From positions 22,661,220 to 22,725,219 of the forward strand of contig JARWKL010000015.1 in assembly GCA_029961685.1 (NCBI GenBank): a stretch of 64,000 bases of DNA, in the 5' to 3' direction. Shown piece by piece: positions 38,461-49,981 of the stretch. Each line of letters starts with the position of its first letter. Position 1 is the stretch's first letter. This stretch comes from Aristolochia californica. Lineage: Eukaryota; Streptophyta; Magnoliopsida; Piperales; Aristolochiaceae. The notes below the pieces were generated by a model. It saw nothing but the letters and a program-made list of their open reading frames with translations. It was not told the DNA's origin and did not search any database. The position numbers and the translations under genes were made by a program.

Positions 38461-40439
38461 GTTAAGCCTATTGTGGCTAAATCAACCAATGTTTGGGTCA
38501 TGAACAACTATAAATCTATGTTTATCGTAGTGATTGAATTTATTTGTATTAACTTAACTTTCAAACAAGTTTGCAAATAAAAATTCACATCAAATGCAAA
38601 GTCACACAAAACCAAGAAAAATAATCTAAAATTAAACATTAGAGAGTATACAGACTTATTTACCCCCTCCCCCTACTATGTTTATACCCCATGGGACCAA
38701 ACATGTGTTATCCCTCCTCTTCTAATAGAGATTGCTCTGGCCTTTATAAAAATGATATAAATCAAGATGATTTCATAAATGGCTCAATCCCCTAACTAGA
38801 CCTAACTAACTTTTCATGGAGATATTCAGATGAGGTTTCTCTAACCATCATTACATGATTTTATTACTATTTTACCCCTACTTTGGCTTATTATTTAGAA
38901 ACCGGTCCAAGGGCACTAGGGCGGGTGAGGTCCGAGTAGCGGTGCGGGTTTGGCCGGTCAAAACCCGCCCCTCGGCCTATCAAATTCGCCTTCCGCGCTT
39001 ACCATGCTCGTCATCACTGTACGACTTTTCTCTTGCTGTCGTTGCTTTCCATCCATTTTTGTCTTCGGTGAACCTGACAAAAGCCCTAAAATCGTCTCCT
39101 CCCCACTGTACATACATTTATTTCTTAATACACTCTTCTATGTGATCAATATATAGTCATTTCTCTTTCCTCTTCCTCGCCGTGAAGGACTCGATCTCAT
39201 CTGGTAGGCCCATCACCGTTCACCAGTGGTGGTAGGCTTGCAGTCTAAGCTGGCGTTGGTTGGAAATTTTGTTGGTTTCTTACTCCAATATTCTTCACCT
39301 CTCCTTTTCTCTGCGTATCTTTTTTCTTCGTTTTTATTTCTCACGTTTGCAGGAGTCTTTTGCAGTTGCAGACTGAAAGTGTTAGTGAGAAATCTAGAGG
39401 AATAGGAAGGGATTAGCTGAATTTTCTTACTGAGGTAAAGTTCCCTTTTCTTTTTTCAGTTCGAAAAGGCGACTCTTCTTGACATTTTAGTTTTGATGCG
39501 GCTATTGATTTTCGTTGGACAAACAGCGTGTATAAGTGTCGTCGATTTAACGGATCTAGATAATCTGGTTTCTGCTGAGGGAAAAAAAAAAGTTTAAGCT
39601 GAAACTCTTGAAAATTGATTGTCTTTTCCTTGCTTCTGTCAGATTGAAGTAAACCCTTCCAGTACAAGTATGTCCTCAAAATGTGATCGATAGGATCCAT
39701 TTTGATGTTGACGATTGAGGAATTGGTGGGTACTACAACTCGTCCATGATCTGTTTTTGTTTGTTGGAGATGGTATTGTTACCTACGGACGTGTCTCGAG
39801 TGCGCATGATGGAGGTTTGGAACTGTAAATGTGTGAATACGCTGTTGATTTGCATAATTAATATAAAATTTCCTTGTGACTTGTTCAAGTATGAACGGCA
39901 CTGTGGTTTTTGTTACTTCACAATGAAGGATTTTGAAAGAAGAGTACATTAGGTGATCACTAAAAATATTTGACTATGACGGCAAGTGAAACTTATGTGT
40001 TGGCAATTAGTGATCGGAGATAGATGAAAAGCAGTTGACAAAAGCAATCATGAGAAAAGTTAAAAACCTCTACTGTTCACTGGAGTTGATATAGGAGGAG
40101 ATGGAAACAGATGGTCAGAATTAAAATTAGAGTTTTTTTCTAGAAAGTTAAAGCTTTTTTGAAAATTTAGAATTAATGGCAATATTTTGTATATCAGGGA
40201 ATTTGTGTTCCACTGGATTTGTTATTTTATTGTGTGGATTACAATACGAGGACATTGCCTTCCATGTTGCCAGTTAACGAGAAAGCTACACTGGTTGTTC
40301 CTGTCTGAAGTTAGTCATACTTGGATCAGTGCCTGGATTTGCCTTACTTCTTTAAGCCCTGTGGACCGGCTTGAAAACTTTGGTTCTGTGCAAGACACTC
40401 AATATGAGCTTATATTATTTTATTTTATTTTTGAAATAG

Positions 40440-40660
40440 TGTTGAGTTATATTAAAAGACTAAAAAAAGCAAGATTACAAGGAGGGGGAACCATCTCAAA
40501 CAATGAGAGATTCATGGGAGGTTCCAAATTTAGCTAGCCTATCAGCAACAGAATTGGCTGACCTAGGAATGTGATTCCAAGTACAAAAATGGAAGATTCA
40601 ATATCTGCAGTAGATGAAGTAATTGGCCAATGCCGCCAAGGGGGAGAGGCTGAATTACAG
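40440..40660 (-). pseudogene. LINE-type RNase H fragment
   Basis: On the minus strand a short frame reads HIPRSANSVADRLAKFG and ends in a stop, matching the last helix of the RNase H domain found at the end of plant LINE and LINE-derived polyproteins (H-x-P-R-x-x-N-x-x-A-D-x-L-A). Upstream of it the frame is broken by stops. It lies inside the inferred leader intron of the EID1-like gene, in antisense. It is a decayed fragment. Confidence 0.6.
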
Positions 40661-41296
40661 CACCAATTATTCGTGAGCTTATATTATTCATGATGAAGAC
40701 AATCACTTGCATAATTTGGCTCCAATTTTTAGGCTTTATTATGGTATTGAGTACTTACCTACATGGAACTCATTTTTTGTTGGAATGTTGCATAATGGCT
40801 TTTAATTATCTAATTATTTGTATTATAAAAAAATTTACTAATTTTTTTCCTGGGTACTCTGCCCAACTTTGGTCCATATTGGTGCTCTAAATCTTCATCC
40901 TTTTGTAAGACACTTTTTAAGAATTCATACTTCATCCTTGGCAGTTTTGACTGGATGAGGCCAACTAACAATCTTGAGTCTCAACTCAGTCTTAAACATT
41001 TCAATCTGAAGATTATCAACGGATAGTTTCACTTTAACTACTCAAAAAATTGTTTATAGTTTTACTTTTAACTTTATCCTTGAGTACAGGTTTCATTGAA
41101 GCATTGCATTTATGTGGTTCTATTAAGGAGGTTTCCAGAAACTCATTTGTCCATTTGAATTGGACATGAGAACTTCATTGATTTGTTTTCATGTGAAAAT
41201 TTCCTTACTTTCTAAGAAAAAAGCCTGCACTTTCTAGTTATGCATTTGATCAGTTGTACACTTGACTTACCTACTTAATGCTCTTCCATCAGGACG

Positions 41297-41326
41297 ATGA
41301 ATACTGCTGACATCACAGGACATTAG
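41297..41326 (+). promoter_or_regulatory. short upstream open reading frame
   Basis: A nine-codon frame (MNTADITGH, then TAG) lies just after the inferred leader-intron acceptor and 44 bases upstream of the main ATG. If it is in the mature leader it could lower translation of the F-box protein. This is inference; no transcript evidence. Confidence 0.3.
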
Positions 41327-41370
41327 CTGGTTTACAACTTCCTTGGTTCTATAAAAAAAACTCTGATAAA

Positions 41371-42114
41371 ATGCTGGTGAAACAGTTCCGCTGTTTACAT
41401 TCAGCCTCTTGTATATGTACAAAAGGCCATCTAAGTGAGGATGCAATTTTCCTTGTAATACAACACATGAACTGGAACCCTAGGTTGATTGCTATCCTCT
41501 CATGTGTTTGCAAGTGGTTTGATGACATTGCCAAACGCATCTTATGGAAAGAATTCTGCCGAACACGTGCACCAAAAATTATGCTTGACCTACAATCTAG
41601 TGGGAGCTACAATGTGGATGGCAACTGGAAAGCACTTGGGAAGCTGCTGATTCACTGTTCAGGCTGCAACAAAGGAGGCTTATTTAACAGCGTTCATATC
41701 CCAGGTCATTTTGTTTACAGAACACGATTCTCAAGGACTTCTGGGAAGAGTTTTCTCCTGCCTCAGTGTCGGTCAGATGTGTTGTATGTTTCAGACCCAT
41801 GTGAACATCTTGACCAGGGAGAGGAGGGTGACATTGGGTTCTTTCGGGGAATCTTTAAGTCTTTTTTGGTTTCTACGGTCCGGAAAATGTTGATTGATCG
41901 AAAGACAGATCTGCACCCAACAGAGGTTTGCCCTTATTGCAAGGCAAAACTATGGAACATGCTTCAGGCTAAGATGATACCGAAGAGCACTTGCAGCAGG
42001 TTGGATGCATATGAAGATTGTATCGAGTATTACGTTTGTCTGAATGGTCATTTGCTTGGAATCTGCACTCTTCTACCTTTGTCAGATTCAGAAGAGGCAT
42101 CAGAGCTGGAGTGA
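41371..42114 (+). CDS. EID1-like F-box protein (EDL family)
   Basis: A single coding exon of 247 residues. The N-terminal part carries CICTKGHLSEDAIF, leading into an F-box-like helix region (about residues 20-70, with NPRLIAILSCVCKWFDD and ILWKEFC). The C-terminal half has the family signatures RTRFSRTSGKSFLLPQCR, DVLYVSDPCEHLDQGE, HPTEVCPYCKAKLW and the end LLPLSDSEEASE. Members act as substrate adaptors of SCF ubiquitin ligases; EID1 affects phytochrome A signalling and EDL3 abscisic acid responses in Arabidopsis. The sequence is closest, from memory, to the EDL3-type subgroup. The start at 41371 gives MLVKQFRCLHSASC, and no upstream in-frame ATG without a stop was seen. Confidence 0.87.
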   Translation: MLVKQFRCLHSASCICTKGHLSEDAIFLVIQHMNWNPRLIAILSCVCKWFDDIAKRILWKEFCRTRAPKIMLDLQSSGSYNVDGNWKALGKLLIHCSGCNKGGLFNSVHIPGHFVYRTRFSRTSGKSFLLPQCRSDVLYVSDPCEHLDQGEEGDIGFFRGIFKSFLVSTVRKMLIDRKTDLHPTEVCPYCKAKLWNMLQAKMIPKSTCSRLDAYEDCIEYYVCLNGHLLGICTLLPLSDSEEASELE

Positions 42115-42245
42115 TGAAGTGATGATGCTGGGAAAGGGTTCAGGTGCTCACATCAATACTTTCTTATTTTGGTCTGCTAGGCCTTGCAATCACTGGCATA
42201 TATTTTATGCAATGAACTAGAGAGAAAATGGCTCAAATCAAGCAG

Positions 42246-42355
42246 CTTGTGATTTTCAATTCATTATCCTTTTTAGCATTAGTAAGAGAATGTCAATGGC
42301 CTTGTGATTTTCAATTCATTATCCTGTTTAGCATTAATAAGAGAATGTCAATGGC
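42246..42355 (+). repeat. 55-bp tandem duplication in the F-box gene 3' region
   Basis: Two adjacent copies (42246-42300 and 42301-42355) share CTTGTGATTTTCAATTCATT and AAGAGAATGTCAATGGC, with a few differences. They lie 130 bases after the stop codon, probably in the 3' untranslated region. Confidence 0.85.
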
Positions 42356-42844
42356 TCTGTGTTTTATCTTATCTTGTTTTCAATCTCAGTATATGAACAT
42401 ACACGTATGAGTTGTCCTGTTCCTCTCAAAGGCCATTTTCCACTCAGCTGGTGTCATCTCAACTGTCCTCTTCATTTCAATTGTCTAACTGCATCATGCA
42501 TTTTCATGTTGAACCTATTCCGTCCATATTTCTTATAGAGGTAATCTTTAAATGGGCCACTTGAGTGCAGTTTCTGCTTGAAGGATTCTGTAATTTCTCA
42601 TATGACTAAGCATGGACTTCCCAGTGTGAATTTTAAAGTTTTTTTTTTCCTTTACAAGTTGCAGAGTTAGACTGCTTAGGGGGGGTTAGTCCACAATGAA
42701 GTGGAAAATTGAATTGAAGTGAGATGAATTGCTTCCACTTCAACTCATGTTTGGGTGTTAGTCCAGGCCAGTTGAAGTGGCTGGAAAACAGATTCCAGTG
42801 TCCTTTTCTAAATAAAGAAGAGAATTAGTACATAATTAACCAAT

Positions 42845-43300
42845 TAATGATTACAATTCATTATAAATTAATATACTAATTACGTGTGACTAGAATAAAT
42901 TATATAAAATTAATAAAAATTAAAAAATAATATAAGGGAATATAATAAATAAACATAATGGTTTAATTAATTATAGCAATTGGATAATTAACCAATTAAT
43001 GATTAAAATTCATTATAAATTAATATACTAATTACGTGTGACTAGAATAAATTATATAAAATTAATAAAAATTAAAAAATAATATAAGGGAATATAATAA
43101 ATAAACCTAATGGTTTAATTAATTATAACAATTGGATAATTAAACCAATTAATGATTACAATTTATTATAACTTAATATACTAATTACGTGTGACTAGAA
43201 TAAATTATTTAAATTACATAAAACAGTTAAAAATAACATAAATGAATATAATTAATAAATAAATTATTTTGTAATAACATAATATATAGTATAAAAATAC
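42845..43300. repeat. AT-rich subterminal tandem repeat, period about 152 bp, element 1
   Basis: Three copies begin near 42849, 43001 and 43154, each with ACTAATTACGTGTGACTAGA and AGGGAATATAATAAATAAAC or variants. The same unit occurs inverted in about seven copies in element 2. Confidence 0.85.
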
Positions 43301-44080
43301 TTAATAAATAAAAATAAAACACGTGACAAAAAGATATAAAATGACAAAAACTTTCTTTGCATCCTCAGTATAATGACATTTGCCATATGCATCGATAAGA
43401 CTATTTGTGACATAAACATCAGACTCCAACCCCAATTTGATAGCATATGAGTGGATCTCTTTGCTCGCATCAATTAACTGCAAGCTAGCCATTGATTTCA
43501 GAATAGTGGACAATGTTGTCTGGTTACAGTTAAACCCTTCTTTTTGCATCTCACAGAAAAGTGATATGGCTTCTTCATCATTCAAATTTTGTACGTAGGT
43601 TGTGATTATAGAATTCCAAGAAATTAAATCCTGCATAGGCATCAAATTGAAAACCCTTCTTGCATCCTCCATAAGACCACATTTTGAGTACATATCAACA
43701 AGTCCCACATAGACAAATACATCAGTATCAAAACCCACTTTGATCAAATGTGAATTAATTTGCCTGCCCAAATCGATCATTCCCATGCCTGCACAAGCTT
43801 TAAGAATACTAGATAGAGTGAACATGTTTGAAGTTATGCCTAACACTTTCATCTCTTGCAACAATTCCAATGTTAGATCATGGAAACCATGAAGAGCACA
43901 ACCTGCAATAAGAGTGTTCCATGAAACAATATCAGGTAGCAAAATTTTCTCAAAAACCATCATAGCAGCTTCAATATCTCCTAATTTAGCATAAATATCA
44001 ACAAGTGCATTGGCTGAAAAGGAATCAGCATCATATCTAAGTCGTATCAAAGATCCATTAGACATATGCAACCTTTCCAT
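43301..44080 (-). pseudogene. captured PPR gene fragment, large piece, fused to transposon sequence
   Basis: An open frame of 259 codons on the minus strand contains six to seven pentatricopeptide repeats of the plant PLS type (for example ALVDIYAKLGDIEAAMMVF, DIVSWNTLIAGCALHG, DLISWNSIITTYVQN, NSLIDAYGKCHYTEDAKKV). PPR proteins bind organellar RNA. This piece lacks an organelle targeting sequence, the remaining repeats and any E/DYW tail, and at 43350 it runs into transposon arm sequence, so its last 16 residues or so (from FVILYLF) are not PPR-derived. The frame has stayed open, which suggests a fairly recent capture or some constraint. The source gene is not in this window. Confidence 0.85.
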
Positions 44081-44764
44081 ACAGCATTTACTAGTTCGCT
44101 CAATTGGCTATGCAAAGAAAAGCCTTAAACTAGTTCACTGAACTGGCTATTCACAGAAGAGAAGACCTTTTACAAGGTCGCGCTGATACACTTTAGCTAT
44201 CAGGTACAGCAACTGTCTTCAAGCCAATTTATAAAAGATTTACTGCTTAGTTCGGTTTATGATTCTACAATAAATTCAAAAACAAGATACTGATTTTTAT
44301 GCTATATCTTCTAAAGGAACCATACTGACTCATGTAAGTCAGCACTGATAAAACTTCTGGATCTATTCTCACATAATAATCTCCGCTCTGTGGTCTTCCA
44401 AACCTCCTTTCAGTGAAACACTGAATGTCACTCTACTTTACCTCAAGTTTATTTTAAAATCGTGAGAATTTCATAGAAACAGCTCCAAGAAAACAAAATG
44501 CAAAGAAGTCAGCCTTTATCCGATGGGGAAGTTTCTCCCTCAACGATATGTTGGAGACCGCCTAGCGTTTACTTTTACCTAAATTCAACCACACAAATAC
44601 AACACAGAGAAGTCATTCCTCATTTCGAGCTCCCATTTCTATAGAACTTACTTTTGAAATATATTCAACCATAAAAGGAGAAAGAAGTGACATTTTTTTA
44701 TAAGAATTTAAAAAATAAAATAAAAAAACTGACCATGAGTCGAACTATAATTGTTTGCAGCAAT

Positions 44765-44896
44765 ACATAACAAAATTTTCTCAAAAACCATCATAGCAGC
44801 TTCAATCTCTCCTAATTTAGCATAAATATCAACAAGTGCATTTGCTGAAAAGGAATCAGCATCATATCCAAGTCGTATCAAAGATCCGTACAACAT
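44765..44896 (-). pseudogene. second, shorter copy of the captured PPR segment
   Basis: About 125 bases repeat 43938-44062 with few changes, encoding GSLIRLGYDADSFSANALVD and AKLGEIEAAMMVFEKILL, then the match stops and unrelated codons follow. It lies about 830 bases upstream (in gene direction) of the larger copy. Between 44900 and 45065 the sequence is rich in AAACCCTAAA-type telomere-like motifs. Confidence 0.8.
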
Positions 44897-45846
44897 CTAA
44901 ACTCATCAGGCATCACTCCAAAACTAAACCCTAAACAAAAGCTACTCTTCAAAACTAAACCCTAGACCTTAAAACCCTAAAAGTCCCAAACCCCAACTCT
45001 AATCCCGAAATTAAACCCTATCAACACGAATTTGAACCCTAAATCCCATAAACCCTAACCCTACATCCCAAAATTTGGCCACAATCAAGATAAATTACGC
45101 ACGAAAATTCAAATTAACTCAAACACAACACTAAATTAGTTGAAAAAAAAATTAGGGTTTCGGATTACCTTCTGATATTTGGGGGAAATCACCACCGAAT
45201 GGGGAAATGTAAGCCCAATGGAAGAAATCGACGCCTAACTGTCGAAAATCGAAGAAGATTGAAAGAAATCGAAGGATATCGAAACCGGCATAGGTTAAAT
45301 CAAAGGAAATCAGGGGAGGAGGAAAGAGAAGAGCGAGAACGAGAAGGAAGAGGGAAACCGAGAGTGAGAAGAGATGGAGGCCTAGAGGCAAAAGAGAGAG
45401 GGAGAAGGAAGAGAAAGGCCGAGATAGAAAGAGACGAGAGAGGGAGATGGGGCAAAAACGAGAGATAAAGGCGAGAGAGTAGAGGGAGCAGAGAACGAAG
45501 ACGAGAGCCGAGCGAGAGGAGCAGAGGGAGCAGAGAGCGAAAACGAGAGAAGAAGGTCGGGCGAAAAAATTCGTCGGGAGACGAAGGCCGAGCAGAGGAG
45601 AGGAGAAAGAGGAAATGAGAAAGGATTTTTAGTTTCGGGGGGGGGGGGGAAGCGACACCGTCGCTCGTGGTAAGTCGATGATTTGAAAAAACGGGCAGAA
45701 TCAAGTTTCCGTCGTTTTTGCCTGAGGAGATGAAACGGTGTTATCTGGCTTCAATTCAATTCATTTTTCACTAACACCTTATTTATGATGACCTAGGTAA
45801 TGCGGGGGGAATTCATTCCACTTCATTGTGGACTAACCCCCCCTTA

Positions 45847-46761
45847 GTACTGCTGCAATGTGATATTTTCATCTTCATTTGCCAAGCATCATGCAGCACA
45901 TATAGAGGCCAAATCGGGATTTCATTAACCTGATTTTTTGGAAATAAGTTAGAATAATTATTACTGCTTGTAGCAGCTTGATGTCACTTGACTGTAAGTA
46001 TATATGGCAAAAACTTTGGGAGCAAGAATCATGTTATGCTTACTCTTCTTGTGCCATGGTAATTACTATGTTCTCTGGGTTACCATGATTCTCATTTAAT
46101 TTTGACATTTATGGATTTCGTAATTCTGTTTTTACCATTCGGTTTTCACTGGTAACAACAAACCAGTGACATTAGATATGCTTCCCTGACCTTTTTGTCC
46201 ATTGCTTGAACAGGTCACTTGGTCTTTCAATTATGAAGCTTTTCAGTCATCCTTAGACTGAAGCATGGCCGAACTGCACAGTGGTCTATCTTGCTCTAAT
46301 AGAGGATAGTATCCAGTTTTCACATTAATGGATGTTGATCTCCTGTTAGCTCATAAAATAGTGCAGTAAGCTGTTCCACAATCTTGCTTCAGGCTACAAG
46401 TGTCCTACTATCGAGTACTTATACCGCATATGCATGTGTATATCTTGCAAAGTTGCATATGTGGTCAAGTACCTTCTAACATCTGTATTGATACATGTCT
46501 TTTTATTTTGATGATCCATTGGCTTTTATTTATGTAATGGTGAGTCCCTATTGGATTTTCTTTGAAATGCTCACTTTATTTAATCTGATAAACTGGGTGG
46601 CTTAGACTTTGTACTTTGATTGCAAGTATCAATCCAGAACCAAATCATTTACAAATTTCTGTGCATGAATGCATAGTGTTTGAGGCAAGTAAGCACTGCC
46701 TCTCTTCATTGTTAGCAAGAAAGTATATTACAGCATCAATCCCTAAGTCTGTGGCAGCTTG
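45847..46761. other. 3' flank of the remorin gene
   Basis: No gene recognised between element 1 and the remorin stop codon. AT-rich with short mixed frames only. Confidence 0.4.
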
Positions 46762-49700
46762 CTAAAAGAAGAAACATGTGACAGGAGGTTTCCCTGTTGA
46801 TCTAAACCTCATAGCCTTTTCCTTAGTTTTCTTCTCATCTTTTCTTTTCTTCTCTTCTGCAACTGCTCTTGCTTCCGCAGCAATTTTTTCAATTCTTGCT
46901 ATTTCCATGTGGTACTCATGCGAAGCATTTGCTCTCTTTGTTTCTAATTCTCTCTGCAGTTACACAAATCAATGAGTAATGTTCCAGAAGTCTGTTATCA
47001 AAAAGCAAATTGAAGGTTGAGGGTAAACCTCTCTCTTGTCCAATTGGCGTCTTGCTTTTGCTTTCCTCTCTCCTTCCCATGACAGAATTGAAGATTTCAC
47101 CTTTTCATAGCTGACGTTGATGGATAATTAGTAAAGTAGAACATTAATCATTTGCAGATGATACCAAAAGTACAGTATTTGTTGATTTGGTTTCAAAGGC
47201 AGAAAGTTGTATGAGTTTCTGTGCGAGTGTAGTTTTAACATGTCCCAAGAATTTATTGTGTTAAAAAGTATTGAAATGACCATACAAAAGCATTAAAATA
47301 GCCAGTCAAACTCTTGATGCTCCTATAAGTGTTAAACCATGAACCAATTCAAGTGTGCCTCTCTCTCTCTCTCTCTCTCTCCCTCTTGCACATGCTTCAC
47401 TTTCATACACACATTCACACAGAAAACATAGGATGATACCTTAATATACAGGTATATGTATTTTTTGCTTATAATATCTTCTAACTACATTCTCGTGGCT
47501 TTGGGGGTCATCTATACCTGCATGGCATCTTTACATATTTATGATGAAAATGTTCGTTTAGCATCATGAACAGATATTTCTTGGAACTCTTATTTTGCAT
47601 TCAGCTAATAACCTTGCTGATAGATTAGCTAAACATGTTGTTTTCAGATCCTGTATTATTTTTGGGGATTCTATTTCCCTTGGCACTTGAGGTCTCCTTC
47701 TCCTCTTTTTAATGTTGTTCTCAGTCTTTTCATAGAAATTTGACCATCTTAAAATACAAAACAAAAATATATCATCTAAGCACTATACTCTTTGCCTGTC
47801 TTTTACTTGCAAGGATACCAATTATCATGTTTTTGTGGTTCACTAAATCTGCTCTGTGAGCAATAAGAGACCATTGCTCTTAGCAGATAAAGAGGAACCA
47901 TGCTGTAGAGATGCTTTTTTTTTTGTGTGTGTGTGTGTTATAGTGAAAATTTCCACGTGAGAAAAGCAGGACAAAGATATTAGGTATTAATTTAGTGGGA
48001 CCACGTCTTGATCAGGTAGAGTTAAATTCAGCTATTTTATGTGTTATTTTCCTCTAATGAATTGTTTTCCTCAGTCATCAAAATAAAAAATTACCTTTTC
48101 TGAATTTTGGTCAACTTGATTCTCTCCCAAGTATCTGCTTGTGTAACCATTTTGCCTTTTTCCTTCGAACTTTCTTTCTGCTGGTTGCTACTTATTGGAG
48201 TTGTAGGTTTTGTGTCTGGAAATGGTCTTGTATCTTTTGCAGAAATGTGCTTCATGCTACTCGTTCCTTTCTCCTTCTCCTCAGGGTAGTTGGGAACCTT
48301 TTGTGTTGTGGGAATTTTTTCTGCCATTTTCTTATCTGTAGCTTCTGGTTTCTTCATTGATGCTCCACCTAATTTATGACATACAGCAGCTCATTAGTAA
48401 AAATAATGCCATGTTATTAAATATTTTTAAGACTACTTGTGTTTAAGAAAAGACTGGAAATACTATTAAAAAAACTGACATGACGGAATGGCTGGGAATC
48501 AAATTACCTGTTGACGATTTGCTGTCTTCTTTCACTTCCTTAATTGTCAACCGCCTTGATGTTTTAGCAGTGCTCTGCTCTTCTTTTTTTGTCTTAGTCT
48601 TGTCCAGAGAGGTCTCTACTGCCCCTGTAGATGATACCCGCCTTTTCTGTTTGTTCAACTGATCTGCTTCTTCAAGAGAGGCTATGGCAAATGCTGCTGC
48701 TGCCACTGCTGTCTTGAACTCAATATCATCGCTAGTGTCAGCATCACGGCTCATTTGCCTCCAAAACCAGTTCTGTGTCTTCTTTTCTGCAGAACCCCTA
48801 TTCTTGGTTATTATTTTTGTTCTCTTCTAATTAGGACTATAGGTGTGTCTTCCCCTAACCCCACCCCTGGAAAGGAATTAGAGGTCTATGGCCTCGCTTA
48901 TACTGTTCCAGAGCTTATGAGGTTCCACCAAGAGGAAAATTGTATGGATGCTATTCTAGAAATATGGGGTAGAAGCTGTCTTTGACTCTCAAATGTCGGA
49001 ACAACAAGTCTCGTCCAAAAAAACAGGAAAGAAAATGACTCTTTAATTGTTTGTTCTGTTTAAATAGTTTCTGTATTTCCAACCAAGAATGACTCAAGGA
49101 CCAAGTCAAGGAAAAGTTGCTCTTGTTTGTGTTTTGTTCATGTATGTGAGTTGTAACTTAGATTAAAAATGATTAATAAATAATAAAATAAGTGAGGAAA
49201 CTATATGTAAATGTATGATTATTTTGAGGAACAAAAAGGTAAGCTTCTCAAGGAAAATTGATGTTTAGTTGTGACATGGCTATTGTGTTGGTACTTATGA
49301 GTTGGAAACAAATGCAGAGTAAGATTGGCAGTATTTATCTTGCTGCAATACTATCCTAGGTGAGAAAGAGCAAAAAAAAAAAAAAAAAAACTAAGTAACA
49401 AACAAACCAACAATGGGAGTGATTCAGGAAAAGACAGAAATAAATCTCACATAAATATAAGTACCTGTTTTGAACGACTGTGTTTTCTGTGGTGGTATTC
49501 TTCTTTCTCTAGTGCTGCTGAGATCTTGGCTATCCTGTCCTAAACCAGAAAATCTCACCCTAGCAAACTGGTCAGTAATCTCAATCTGTAGAAAATATGT
49601 GAAAATTCCTTTTACAGATTTAGCTTTTCAAATTATCTGTTTGAGTATTTGATTTGTGAAATCTCTGTAAGATGTAGTATGATACATATATTGGACAATT

Positions 49701-49936
49701 TTATGTTTTTCTCCCTGTCAATTGAAATTTTCTTGTTGTTTTCTACTGGAACAAAAGTGCTAGATTTGGACCTAATAAGGAACTGCTAAAGCAACAATTA
49801 GAATGTGGATGAGAAAAACACTCAATAGTTTTCTTCCAATTATTTTGATGACCTCCCCATGTCAAGCTATGAAAAAATAAACTGCCATAATCTTGATTAG
49901 GAACGGAAGTACCTCATCTGTTTCATCAACTCCATT
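46762..49936 (-). CDS. remorin family protein
   Basis: Minus-strand exons 49936(?)-49913, 49585-49465, 48786-48508, 48368-48095, 47110-47029 and 46953-46762 join in frame to at least 323 residues. Landmarks in order are EITDQFARVRFSGL, RRIPPQKTQSFK, EKKTQNWFWRQ, IEFKTAVAAAAFAIASLEEA, a Lys/Ser/Thr-rich linker, and the C-terminal remorin domain (DTWERIKLTKIQK, ILSWEGERKAKARRQLDK, coiled coil, then FRSTGKPPVTCFFF). The cysteine near the end is the usual lipid-anchoring position. Remorins form membrane nanodomains on the inner plasma membrane face and act in signalling and infection. The long N-terminal region with the AVAAAAFAI motif points to one of the larger remorin groups. The start is unresolved: the first exon is open upstream to about 49981 without an ATG, so a further exon is likely. 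Confidence 0.85.
47111..48094 (-). other. intron of the remorin gene
   Basis: A 984-base intron between the linker and the remorin C-terminal domain. It has a CT microsatellite at about 47361-47382 and a GT run near 47925-47938. No gene. Confidence 0.5.
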
Positions 49937-49981
49937 CTTCAGAACACGAGCAGTAAAGTTTATATGATGTTGGCCAAGAGA

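Larger units (their letters stand above)
38461..41370 (+). other. promoter, 5' leader and leader intron of the EID1-like gene
   Basis: A GC-richer stretch at 38880-39160 probably marks the promoter. A donor (ACTGAG|GTAAAG) near 39433 and an acceptor (CTTCCATCAG) ending at 41292 suggest a leader intron of about 1.86 kb. The acceptor lies 78 bases before the ATG. Several short frames here have no recognisable product. Confidence 0.45.
42679..45843. mobile_element. PIF/Harbinger element 1, non-autonomous, carrying PPR gene fragments
   Basis: The ends are GGGGGGGTTAGTCCACAATG on the left and its inverse (CATTGTGGACTAACCCCCCC) on the right, with TTA directly outside both ends (42676-42678 and 45844-45846), the target duplication typical of PIF/Harbinger. 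The left arm (to about 43350) matches the inverse of element 2's right arm, and the right arm (from about 45071) matches the inverse of element 2's left arm. The transposase genes are absent; the 1.7 kb between holds PPR gene fragments. The G13 run at 45637-45649 corresponds to the C16 run of element 2. Confidence 0.9.

Noticed and set aside
45199..45704. Overlapping long frames on both strands rich in Arg/Glu or Ser/Leu/Pro
   Set aside because: They arise from GA/CT-biased transposon leader sequence; the inverse region of element 2 (51723-52219) shows the same artefact.
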